Source: Caenorhabditis elegans
Lineage: Eukaryota > Nematoda > Chromadorea > Rhabditida > Rhabditidae
NCBI RefSeq assembly: GCF_000002985.6
Contig: NC_003284.9
Span: 17,654,943-17,718,942 of the forward strand
Reading direction: 5' to 3'
DNA length: 64,000 nucleotides
Positions 48,474-58,476 of this stretch are shown here, in pieces (the stretch's first letter is position 1; every line of letters starts with the position of its first letter). The notes beneath the pieces were generated by a model. That model did no database searches and had not been told where the DNA came from. It saw only the letters and a program-made list of their open reading frames with translations. The position numbers and the translations under genes are program-made.

Positions 48474-49011
48474 TGTTGACACCCGCAGTCGCTGGGGAGT
48501 CAGACCCAACGGGTGAGAACGGCGAAATGTGTGTTCGCGCGGAGGACACGGAGCTTGGACGAGCGGCGGATGACGATGAGCGGTGCAGAGGGAATAGCAG
48601 TACACATTTAGATAAATCCAAGTTTATTATGAATAAATAAATGGAATTATCAACGGGAACAGACGGATGACGTGGGGACGGGTGGCATCCGTGGAGAAAC
48701 GTGTGAAGACTGAATGAGTTGGCCTAAAAAGGCATCTGAATATTTGTGTGGATTTACGGGAGTACGACGCTCCGCAATAACGCAAGTGTGCGGGGGGGGG
48801 GGGCGCACTTGCATTAGGAAATACGCAAATGGCGCTAATTCAAATAATAGTATTTAATTAGTTAAAGAATGGAATGTTTCTGAGTGAACGAATGGAACAG
48901 AGAGTGAGCGACTCATGCGGATGGTGATTGTGGGTTCGTGGGTGAACCTGACCAAGCGCCTATATCCGCAAAGTTGGGACGGACGGGCTCTGCGGAGCCC
49001 AAGTGACAACA
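48474..49011 (-). repeat. 3' LTR of the BEL/Pao element
   Basis: 538 bp. In the sense (minus) direction it begins TGTTGTCAC and ends GTGTCAACA; AATAAA lies in the sense strand near 48630 as a likely poly-A signal. It differs from the 5' LTR by, for example, GGTGGCATCC against GGTGACATCC, GCAGTACAC against ACAGTACAC, and the length of a G run. Confidence 0.93.
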
Positions 49012-50508
49012 CTCCGGGGGGGAGGGCAGAGGCTCGACCATGACTGACAGACTGTGTACATAATTGATATAGGGCGCCTTGGCCTTTCGAGGAATGTAAT
49101 CTCGGGTTCTACCTGGTGGAAGGTTGGCCGCGGCGTGATCTGATGATGAATCAGGAGTCGTCGTGTGAGGATCTCTGTATCCGAGTACATTGTCATGGAA
49201 GTCTGGATTAGGCATGTCGGAGTCGATGCCGTCAAATTCCAAAGCAAGAAGTCCAAGGGGTAAGTGGAGCATCTTGACGTTCATACGGGCTGATAGAGTA
49301 CGTGATTTTGCGATGAGTAGCATTGTCTCGTATTGTACGTTCGGGGTACTGCAGAACGCATCGACCGGGAATGTTGGCCGTCGTGTGCGATCTTCGCAGG
49401 TGTGCTTTTCTGCGGCCACTTTTTTGTCTCCTGGTGAGTTGAGAGAGTGGGATAATCCTTGGAAAGTAGGATTTTTAAGTGAGATAAGCTGGCATACGGA
49501 GTGTAGGTAGCACTTTTCGTTTGCTTTGAACCTAGCGGTGCGAAGTTCGTTCGCGTGATTGGTTCTATGAACTTTCGCAATGGAAGGCCTCTTGAGGTTA
49601 TTGGAGTCCTTCCAAGACTTGCCCGGGAACATTGAACACCTGATTGGTATCATTCTGTTTACGATTTTTGATATATTTAAGAGAGAGTGTGTGAAGGCTA
49701 TTTCTCTCTTGGGTTGGTGATCAATGTCCAAGATGGAATTATCTGTAGACAACGTATAGACGATGTCGCTAGAATCCCAGATGTAGCCCAAGAGTTTGAT
49801 TTCTCTGGACTCTGCTCTATCTTCGCAAAGAAGGTGAGCCATGATAGAGCTTATATTTGTAACAAACTCGCTCAGCTTCATGCTCTTGTCTTTGAAAGAA
49901 AACTTAGCTGGCATGACTGGAGGCATGATTTTGTGAAAATCATTTGCGTCGAGCAGATGTTCGTCAATGTAGAGATTGTCTCTGATGGCAGCGCTTAATA
50001 GTAGTGTTGTGCTTGACACTTTAAGCGGGATTCTTGTGGACCAGTAACGATTGTGGATTATCGATTCTTGGTAATTGACCACCTTATGATAATTTAGTGA
50101 TATTAAATTTAGTGATAGAATTTTAGATACAGCGGTCGACGCATCGTGGAAGCCTTGTGACACTGGCTTGAAAAAGCTGGTCGGGAAGAGACCGATTGCC
50201 TTGGGTATGACATGTTGAAAAAAGGAGTCCATTAGGGACAAAAAAACAACAACCGTAACGCGTTTTGAGACAGTGAAATGACTTGTATCTAATGGCGACA
50301 CATTCCGTAGTGTTGGGAAAGGTTGGCCATGAAGGTCGTTATGAGAGACCATGAAGTTAAATATTTGGAGAGAGGGAACGTTGACGCAACTTGCTGATTG
50401 CGAATCAGCTTTTGACAGGGGGCTCTGTGCGGTTGGCCCCGTGCCCGCCCACAATGAATTAGTGGGAGGTGTTGCGAGTTCCCCTCTCTCTGTGGAGAGG
50501 GAGATCAC
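48913..50508 (-). pseudogene. Deleted BEL/Pao pol remnant (531 codons)
   Basis: The frame contains a recognisable end of a Pao-type reverse transcriptase. NLYIDEHLLDA stands where the catalytic YVDD-like box belongs, and MKLSEFVTNISSIMAHL then IKLLGYIWDSSD follow in the family's order. The fingers and palm upstream of it, the protease and the integrase catalytic core are not seen. Thus one or more large deletions fused pol fragments; the stretch reading HLPLGLLALEFDG may be the conserved end of the integrase. The frame runs into the 3' LTR. Enzymatic activity is not expected. It overlaps the upstream Gag-like frame by 50 bases in another frame. Confidence 0.6.
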
Positions 50509-51898
50509 GAAATAACCGACTAGCCGGATCCTCGTGTATTGGTGAATCAGAAGCTTGTTCGGAGACTGATGACCAGGGTGTGGTGTGCATGGACGCCGCG
50601 ATCAAGCCATTTTCGAAGCTGTTAATGTGCTTGCGAATTCTCTCATAAAGAATATTTGCGGAAGGGGTTTCCAAATCAGTGTAAAACTCCGTGGCTTTAT
50701 CTCTGAGGGAGAGAGGGAGTTTTCCGATGAGACCCAAGGTGATCCGCTCGTCGGAGGCTGAGAGACCCGATGCGGTCAGTCTTTGCACCAAGAGCTGGTG
50801 GGAGATGAGATCTAGTTTCATTTGTTCCGGATTGGAATGATTGAACTTGAGCGTTCTGAATTGCTCGAGTAAACCTCTTTGAGTATCTCCTTTACCAAAT
50901 ACAGACTCTAACATGTCCATAGTTGTTTTGTAAGCTACCATGGAATCATCGTGATTTGAGATGCATGGCAAGGCTTTTCCGAGCAGGTGACTGCGTAACA
51001 TGTTGAACTTTGTCACTGCTGGAAGTCGAGGATTGGCAAGAACGACTGCATTGAATCTGTTCTTGAAGGCACGGAAGTTGCCAGTGCCGTCAAACTTTTG
51101 CAAGTGTTTGGCGTTGCTTTCGAAGTTGACGACTCCAAGGACTCGGCTAGAGACTGAAAGAGGAGGTGAAGTATCACCCTGATCGAGCTCGATCTCACTT
51201 TCCGCTTCTGCCTCAATATCACTACGATTTGAGGAGCGGTCAGCGAGGGCCTGTAGGCGGTTCGACAGTTCGATGTTGATTGCTGCCTGAGCTCTTCTCG
51301 CTTCCGACTGATTATTTTGAATGCTAGTGATGAGTCGACCCATGTCCTGAATGGCTTGCAGGATCACGTTGTCCGCTTGCGCGGGAGAAGGATGGCCATG
51401 AGCAGTCTGAGGTGAAGCAGACTGAAGAATCGGAGCCTCAGCCAATCCGGGTGGAATGGAAGTTTGTTGCGGTGTGAATCGCTGACGCTCTAGAATGGGA
51501 GAGGCCTCCGATTGACGTCGGTGCTCTTCCATCATGTGATTGTGAGCGGCTCTGATTTCTCCGAGATCGAGCACTGGGCTTCTGCCGAGCTCTTCGTTTT
51601 GTTCGGCCAATCTCTGCTGTTCCGCGAGCTTATCCTCTAAGGATCTGATTCTGATTTGGTCTAACTTGCGTTGGTGTTGTTCTTCAGCAAGTTCGTCGGC
51701 TAAGGTGGATTGATGAGACCACCTGTCGACATCAGAATCTCGGATTCGGGTCACTGTGCTGAATGGCGACGCTGTCCGATACATGTTAATCGGGGAATCC
51801 CGTGTTGGATGTGAAAGGATCGCTGATGTGATCGTCACTCTGGGCTCAGGAACTTTGATGTGCTCGTTCCCTGATATGACATTGTGATCTGAGCCCAT
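50459..51898 (-). CDS. Gag-like protein of the BEL/Pao element (DUF1759-like), 479 codons
   Basis: Residues about 50-130 are a charged probable coiled coil (LADELAEEQHQRKLDQIRIR). Residues about 260-400 contain the capsid-like region of BEL/Pao elements: LQKFDGTGNFRAFKNRFNAV, KFNMLRSHLLGKAL, LLEQFRTLKF and LISHQLLVQRL, with LGLIGKLPLSLRDKA after them. Open sequence continues upstream of the ATG (reading SQSESDDLSSINHALEDLNTN) and overlaps the end of the preceding frame, so the protein probably begins further upstream and this ATG need not be used. No zinc knuckle lies in this frame. Confidence 0.65.
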   Translation of the reverse strand: MGSDHNVISGNEHIKVPEPRVTITSAILSHPTRDSPINMYRTASPFSTVTRIRDSDVDRWSHQSTLADELAEEQHQRKLDQIRIRSLEDKLAEQQRLAEQNEELGRSPVLDLGEIRAAHNHMMEEHRRQSEASPILERQRFTPQQTSIPPGLAEAPILQSASPQTAHGHPSPAQADNVILQAIQDMGRLITSIQNNQSEARRAQAAINIELSNRLQALADRSSNRSDIEAEAESEIELDQGDTSPPLSVSSRVLGVVNFESNAKHLQKFDGTGNFRAFKNRFNAVVLANPRLPAVTKFNMLRSHLLGKALPCISNHDDSMVAYKTTMDMLESVFGKGDTQRGLLEQFRTLKFNHSNPEQMKLDLISHQLLVQRLTASGLSASDERITLGLIGKLPLSLRDKATEFYTDLETPSANILYERIRKHINSFENGLIAASMHTTPWSSVSEQASDSPIHEDPASRLFRDLPLHRERGTRNTSH

Positions 51899-51936
51899 GT
51901 TTGTATTGAGATCTTCGAGCGCGTGATTGATGCTGC

Positions 51937-52593
51937 TCAGATCGTCCGACTCGGATTGTGATGAGTCAGCACGTACGGAGTGAGTACGTTGTCATGACGA
52001 ACATGGGGGGTCACTGGTAAGCCGAGAGATGACAACTCTCTTTCCAACATGACGATGTCACGTTTTGCCTCGTTGAGGAGGGCTTGAGGTTGGAGTCCTG
52101 CAAGATGAGCTTCCACCTCTTTGTGATAGGTGTCCCTATTGGGGGAATCTCGCAGTGCCGGTTCTTGGAACTTGTCGTTCACGAATTGGCGTAGGTTCTC
52201 CAACTCCTCCGCGTAATGCCGAAGTTTGATGAGAACTTGATTCGCATTGCGGAGGATAGCGTTCTCGATGGGAGGAGAAACGTTCGGGTTGCAACCAAAA
52301 TGTTCCAGCATCGTTCTAGACGCTTCCTGATGAAACTGTCGCGTCTTATTGACGATGCGGGTGATGGTACCCTTGATAGTGGCGGCTGGCGATCTCAAGT
52401 GGTGTGGGCGACCACGTCTCGAGCGTCGGTTTGATTGCCTGCCTGAGGGGTTACCTTGAGCGGTAGCCGATGAGTCACCTTGAAGGGTGGCCTCGGGTGC
52501 CTCTGGGTTGTCAACATGCGGGGTGTCGACTTCCGGGAGACCTTTTGAAGATTTGGAGATTGCACTCATTTCCAGGGTGATTGCCAAAGACAA
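51937..52593 (-). CDS. N-terminal part of the Gag-like region, 218 codons
   Basis: An open frame with basic, Ser/Arg-rich residues (RQSNRRSRRGRPHHL), then a helical region (FHQEASRTMLEHFG, LIKLRHYAEELENLRQFV, LNEAKRDIVMLEREL). It ends 39 bases before the ATG of the next frame, which is offset by one. The two open stretches overlap near 51945-51965, so either a frameshift mutation or ribosomal frameshifting links them. Family similarity is not recognisable in this part; membership of Gag is inferred from order. Confidence 0.5.
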   Translation of the reverse strand: MSLAITLEMSAISKSSKGLPEVDTPHVDNPEAPEATLQGDSSATAQGNPSGRQSNRRSRRGRPHHLRSPAATIKGTITRIVNKTRQFHQEASRTMLEHFGCNPNVSPPIENAILRNANQVLIKLRHYAEELENLRQFVNDKFQEPALRDSPNRDTYHKEVEAHLAGLQPQALLNEAKRDIVMLERELSSLGLPVTPHVRHDNVLTPYVLTHHNPSRTI

Positions 52594-53396
52594 TAAATCC
52601 AGTTAACTGAAATGAGTGAATTTTGATTGAGTTGTTTTGAATACTCAATACTGTTGGAGTGTACACTTCAATCTCCGAGGTGGAGATGATGTGTGTATTT
52701 TTGAAAACCTTTCCCCCTCATTCTTTGATCATCTAACAAAATGCATCTGAACCGAGTGCTGTAGCTCCCGCCGGTATGATCACGGTGGGATCAGATGGGA
52801 ATGAGTGGATCCAGGGACGCATGGTTCAAGTGGACATTATGCTTTCCGAATAATGTAAACTCTACGTCGTTTGACATTATGTTTTTTGGATAATGTGTAC
52901 TCTGCGGCGAATGACATTACGTCGCTAGAGTTTTTGTGGTTTGTTGGATTTCTTTGTGGGAATGACTTAATGAAAATCCCTTCTCGAACCATTCAGAGAT
53001 GCAATCTGACCATGGCACCTACCAACTGGTTGAACCGACTTGTTGGCTTTTTCTTTTTGAGTGGAAATGTGGCATGTGGCTCGAGAAGTCTCCTAACAAT
53101 GTCTCAAAGAGAGTAGCGGAGCCGTAAAACCAAGTTCGGATCTGGATGACCGGTCAATTTCAAACATAGTTTACTTTTCTGAACCGAGTTTTTATTGCTC
53201 GTGAGAGTAATATTAAACTCTGTCTAATATCAAGTGACATTGTGTTTATCAGAACAGACCTGGACGTCAACTGAACGAATAACTTTTGATTTATGTGGTT
53301 TTGAATAATTTTGACATATTTTTGCCAATGTTGTGTACCAAGTGTGATAGAATTTTTGAATTGAAATTTTATATTTGATATTTGATATTTACGGAC

Positions 53397-53504
53397 TGAG
53401 ACAGTTTAGTTCATCAGGAGAACTTTATTTGACGGGAAATTACCCAAAAGCAAACGAAAATTACAATACGATAGGTGTGGATCGAGTAATTAACAGTGTC
53501 TCAG
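53397..53504. repeat. Small fold-back or LTR-like unit in the leader
   Basis: TGAGACA at 53397 is matched by TGTCTCA ending at 53504. The 108-bp unit contains AGGAGAACTTTATTTGACGG. It might be a short LTR or hairpin relic; there is no target duplication and no partner copy. Confidence 0.3.
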
Positions 53505-55247
53505 TCTTTTTATAATTTGCTCAAGCTCCCATTGTTCCTGGTTGAGTGGTGGAACTGGCTATGAATCATAAGAAGTTGGGGAAAGAACTTCTTGAGAATA
53601 ACTCACTTCTGGATTTTGTACTGTTTCAAATCCATGGAAGCCACGTGCGGGTTTCAATTGTCCGATCTTTTTCAGATCTTAGGGTCATGGGGGAAGAACC
53701 AGCTGAACTGACAGGTATGTAGAAAAGGGTGGCCAGGTCTACAAATGTAGGTGGTTCTCTACGTTGACGCACAGGGAGAGGAAATCTCGGAGCACTACCA
53801 CGTGTATTGGGATGACGTGGTGCTCTCCACATGTCTGAAAAGGAAGGGGTGTGAACTTGTTTCAGACAAATGAGCAATAAGCTAGTTAAGCTGTGAAGCT
53901 TTGGAAGCTGAATGATGCTTTTAAGGTGATGCTGTTTTACTGTAGGTTCAATTGGGTAGTTGAGCCGCAGAGATATTTGATTTGAAGCCTTGTGTTTTGA
54001 AATCAGGTAGGCGACACGTAGGAGACGTGTTTTGAAAAGGTCAAGAACGTGAGACGACGTTTTGAACTTTGTTTGATTTTGTGAATGAATACAGAGGCTT
54101 TATCCACTTTGTGACACGTTGTCAAGCTTGTTTTGACTTTTATGAAATATTACAGAGGCTTCATCCACTTTGTGACACGTGTCGAAGCTTGTTTTGATTT
54201 TATAATTGGACTTTGCGAGAGGGGATGCTCGTAGTCTATTATCAATGCTAAGGTCTGAATTGCTGAGTGATGCAGCACCTTATATTGATCTATTCGTATT
54301 AGTTGACTTATTTCCAGTTAACATGTGGAATTACTATCGAGGACTTATGAAAGCACCTTGCCATCTTACGGCTAGTAGACACCTCTGAATTTCCGGCAAT
54401 GTGTGGAGTCAATCCGAGGATTAAATTCAACAAGACACTCTGAACGTCTGCCAGACATCCGATTGCTAGAAGCTCCTAGGCCCGTCGACTTCGGAGAATC
54501 TAGTACAAGTCGTGACAAGAATGGGGAAGCTGCCACCTTGAGCACCCTTGAAACAGCCTGTGCATCAGAACTTTAGTACATTCTTCATGACTAAATACTA
54601 GGGGTGAATTCAAGACCTTTTCTTTCATCGCGTTCATCAATTAAGAACAACCCCTAGCTGCTCGAGGGCTTAGTACTTTCGTGTGGTATAGTACTTCACT
54701 ATGAAAAAGCAAGAGTTTCCAATTGCTTCTGTTCTGATTCGGAGCAACAAGAACGTCTTCGAATCTGTCGGACGCTTTTGGGGAAGCTCCGACTGACTGT
54801 CGACGTTTTCTGAACGATTGTCTGAGTGATTCGTGTGATAGAATCGCAATCGTAAACGATCGTTTGAGTGATTCGTTTGACAAATCACAATCGTTTTTTG
54901 GGAAGATTGTTTCTTTGGGAGACGAACCTTCTTTGAAATTTACGTGACTTACTACGTAGTTAGAAGCCCTTTGGGTGGGAACCTCATGATGTGTAGATCG
55001 TGTGAAGTCATAATATTTGATGTAGGTGGTGAAACCGAAGACTAATGAATTACCCACGGTTGTTCTGAAGGGTGGCCGCGAGCTTAGAGATCATTTGAAC
55101 AGTTTGGAATCTCTATGACTGTCGCTAGTGAATGTTGCGATGAGATCCGACTTCGAGTTGAAAGTTCGAAGCAATAAGATTTTGATGACCTAGGAGTCTC
55201 TAGTTTTGATGGTGAAGCCGAGAGACTATTAAGCCTATGATGCCAAC

Positions 55248-55488
55248 TGTTATATCTAGGTATGAATAGATCCAGTTGTTTTTGATAAGCTCAGGGAAGG
55301 GAGCTTATGATTAGCGTTGAGTTAACAACATTGTCACGGTAATAAAGTGTAAACACTTTTATTTTTGATACAACTGCACCCAGGGTGGGAGTGAGTGTAC
55401 AATCCAACAGGTTTTGAGGGCAATTGAGGGCAATGAAAGGAAAGTTGAGTGAGACAAGTAGAAACGAGAGGATGGGAACTCGATAACA
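55248..55488 (-). repeat. LTR-like fragment of a second element inside the leader
   Basis: The 241-bp unit has the inverted ends TGTTAT...ATAACA. In the sense (minus) direction it is followed after one base by TTGGCATCATAGG, which has the look of a tRNA primer site (TGG start). It also carries AATAAA-type sequence near its middle (ATAAAAGTGTTTACAC). No second copy and no flanking duplication are present, so it is either a truncated nested insertion or a segment acquired by template switching. Confidence 0.45.
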
Positions 55489-55543
55489 TACATTTAAGGA
55501 TGGCCTGAGGGGAGATAACAACGAGTTCATCACTTAAAAGGGG

Positions 55544-56732
55544 TTAAGGATGGCCGAATAACAACAACAATAAATGGTTACAATTTAACAATAGATATGG
55601 ATGGAGGTGATCACCACATATTATTGCTCCAGTGACATCATCCTTGTACGGAGCATAGCGACGCTTCCTGGATAATTTTTGATGGTTGGCCTTGCGGTTG
55701 ACATCGCGCTGTGGGGCCTGCTGCTTCTTGGCTTGAGCGCCTTGCAGCTGTTGTTGTTCCTAAAGAAATGAGGGTGGATGTTCATTAGGATGTTGGCTAT
55801 ATCTCACCTTGCGGCGCTGAGTGCCGGCCAGATTGTCGGTGACTCCGACTTCCAGGCGGTTTCCACAGAGCTTCACCTTGTCCTCTTCGGGCTCACCGTC
55901 CGACATAGTGGAAGCAGTCGGTTGTAGCGTGTCCTGATTGGATGCACAACTGGCAGATGCCCTGCAATTAAAAGCTCTGTTGGAGAGGATTTGTTTTACG
56001 CTGAAACCTCCCGAAGAAGAAATTAATTATTCCATGGGAAAATTTGAAGATAGATTCCCCTGTGATCAGCGAATTTTTTGATTTTTGAAATCGCTGTGGT
56101 ATTTTGAATTAAAATCTTACGTGGCTTTTGTATCCTGCATAAGGTTGGCCAGAAGTATCGGGAAGTTTGACAACTCGTGTTGGGACCTTCGTGCTCCTTG
56201 GCTTGAAGGGTGGCCATGAGCTGGAGCCTTGGATCCATGACGTTGATATCCTTGTGAAGGATGGACATGGCGCTCGTGAAGATCCTTATGAGCATTGCGG
56301 CCTCCGGACTGAGCAGAAGTTAAGTTCTGCAAAGGAGTTTTATTATTTTCAGGAAAAAAATTGGCGAGAGGTTCCCCTGCGACCAAGGTTTTCTTTTACG
56401 TGTTTTTGAGATACGAGATTTGAAAATAAAATCCTTACACGGCTCTGTGATCCGCTTGAAGGGTGGCCATGGATGTCCGAGCCAGACGATGCTCTTTGGG
56501 AATCCATTCTGCGCTCGTGAGGTGAAGGCTCAGCGGTGGAATCCTGTAAAAGAAGTTAATTATTTCGGAAAAAAAATTGGTCAGGGGTTCCCCTGCGACC
56601 AAGGTTTTTCTTTACGTTTTTTGACAATAACGAAATAAATAATTAAATTCTTACCAACTCGGAAGCGCCGCTTGAAGGATGGCCAGTTGGTTTGGACGGC
56701 TTGTGATTGCCGGAAGGTGGTCTTGAAGACAT
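55544..56732 (-). CDS. Spliced five-exon leader ORF of the LTR element, 252 aa
   Basis: Minus-strand exons 56732-56655, 56543-56439, 56326-56121, 55961-55808 and 55759-55544 join in phase with nematode-type introns of 111, 112, 159 and 48 bases. The first three exons each contain GHPSS (TGHPSSGAS, HGHPSSGSQSR, HGHPSSQGARR) and are Ser/His/Arg-rich. Introns 1 and 2 share a block reading CTTGGTCGCAGGGGAACC, so exon-intron units were tandemly duplicated. Exon 4 encodes an acidic then conserved-looking stretch (KVKLCGNRLEVGVTDNLAG). Exon 5 is Gln- then Arg/Lys-rich (NHQKLSRKRRYAPYKDD), resembling an RNA-binding or nuclear-targeting region. In another frame exon 4 encodes CQLCIQSGHATTDC, a perfect CX2CX4HX4C knuckle. 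I know no family for the 252-residue product. It could be an accessory protein from a spliced element RNA or a captured host gene. Confidence 0.5.
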
Positions 56733-57912
56733 TTTCCGCCGAGAGAGTGATTTTCTGGAAGAAAAAACGAATAATTACGAGTCTCAGGAGGGGGAGACGT
56801 AAATAATTGACGGAAAATGTTTAGATTTAAGTAAAAATCATTAGAATGCAATAGAAATGCGAAAAATATTCGAAAATCGACAAAAATCATGACGAAAGAT
56901 TTTGGGATTCGATTTCGAAATTGCGAGTGTGCGGTTGCGCGTCGCGGTGTACACAGAGTCTGTGCATACACCGTTGCGTACCGTACTCCTCGGAGAATCT
57001 AAATTCCAACTGTTGAAGGTTTTGAGAGGTGATTCAGTGGATTTTGTGATGGAATCGTTGGAAAAAAGATAAATTTGCGGAGATATCGAGGGAAAATTGA
57101 ATTTTCAGATCATTTTTATCGCAATTTTGTGCAAAACGAAGATTTTGGAGGAAATCTCTGCTGAAAAGAGATAAATCGACGAGGATGGACCCGCCACGCG
57201 GTTTTCTTGAGAAAACAAGTCCTTTGAACACGAAAATGACGACAAAAATGCGATAAATCGCAATTTGACTTCAGCTAATCCTAGAAATTGCGTCATCTGT
57301 CGACATAAAATTATCTAAACGCGGAAGGGAGGGCCGAGCAGAGACATTGAGCCTAGATTGCAGATTTTGGCTGAATTTTAGCACATTTTATGACGAAGCA
57401 AAGGGAATTGAGCTGAAAACGACGAAAATGGGTAGTTTCATCGAGATTCTTCAGAGAAGGATGCTCCGGGGGGGGAGATTCTCTTCAGAATCGAGTTTAC
57501 GCAAGATTACGTAAGATTTTTTTGACCAATTTTAGGTATTTTAGCGCGGAAAACTCGTGATTGAGAGCGATAAAAGGCTAATGAGACCAGTTTCGAGTGT
57601 GATAATCGAAAAGGAATCAGAATTACACGTAGAGAATTCAGATTCGTGTGTGAAAAAACGAAAAATGAATTGGAGACGAAAATATTCGACATTCGAGCGG
57701 GAGGGTCGAAAAACCAGATTTTGAGCATGATAGAGTCAAAATTTAGCTTTTCCTGACTGTTTCGATCCATTTTCGAATGGGATAGTCGAAAATGAACCTA
57801 GAAAAGGCGATAATTGACGAAAATCGACTTATCTCTGGCCGCTGAAAGCCGCGCCACGTGCCTCCTTGACTCTGGATCCGTTTCCGGCTCGGAACTTAGT
57901 GATTCACGAGCC

Positions 57913-57930
57913 GGTTAGGTCGATGCACCA
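57913..57930 (-). promoter_or_regulatory. Primer-binding site, tRNA-Gly type
   Basis: One base inside the 5' LTR the sense strand reads TGGTGCATCGACC. From memory, nematode tRNA-Gly(GCC) ends in GGCCGATGCA plus CCA, whose complement is TGGTGCATCGGCC. The match is 12 of 13. This fixes the element's orientation as minus. Confidence 0.6.
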
Positions 57931-57931
57931 A

Positions 57932-58471
57932 TGTTGACACCCGCAGTCGCTGGGGAGTCAGACCCAACGGGTGAGAACGGCGAAATGTGTGTTCGCGCGG
58001 AGGACACGGAGCTTGGACGAGCGGCGGATGACGATGAGCGGTGCAGAGGGAATAACAGTACACATTTAGATAAATCCAAGTTTATTATGAATAAATAAAT
58101 GGAATTATCAACGGGAACAGACGGATGACGTGTGGGACGGGTGACATCCGTGGAGAAACGTGTGAAGACTGAATGAGTTGGCCTAAAAAGGCATCTGAAT
58201 ATTTGTGTGGATTTACGGGAGTACGACGCTCCGCAATAACGCAAGTGTGCGGGGGGGGGGGGGCGCACTTGCATTAGGAAATACGCAAATGGCGCTAATT
58301 CAAATAATAGTATTTAATTAGTTAAAGAATGGAATGTTTCTGAGTGAACGAATGGAACAGAGAGTGAGCGACTCATGCGGATGGTGATTGTGGGTTCGTG
58401 GGTGAACCTGACCAAGCGCCTATATCCGCAAAGTTGGGACGGACGGGCTCTGCGGAGCCCAAGTGACAACA
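57932..58471 (-). repeat. 5' LTR of the BEL/Pao element
   Basis: 540 bp, about 99% identical to 48474-49011. In sense orientation it lies upstream of the primer-binding site and should carry the promoter. Confidence 0.93.
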
Positions 58472-58476
58472 ATTAG

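Larger units (their letters stand above)
48474..58471 (-). mobile_element. BEL/Pao-type LTR retroelement, about 10 kb, pol eroded
   Basis: Direct LTRs at 48474-49011 and 57932-58471 are flanked by ATTAG on both outer sides (48469-48473 and 58472-58476). The LTR ends are TGTTG...CAACA. The coding order on the minus strand is: primer-binding site, a 5.3-kb leader with a spliced frame, a Gag-like region, then remnants of reverse transcriptase and a probable integrase end. The two LTRs differ at only a handful of positions, so the copy moved recently although most of pol is gone. It was probably mobilised by enzymes from a relative. The sequence just before the 3' LTR is C-rich on the sense strand rather than the expected purine tract. 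Confidence 0.9.

Noticed and set aside
48366..48605. Minus-strand 79-codon frame across the left LTR border
   Set aside because: It starts inside the LTR and runs into flanking DNA, so it is not a unit of either.
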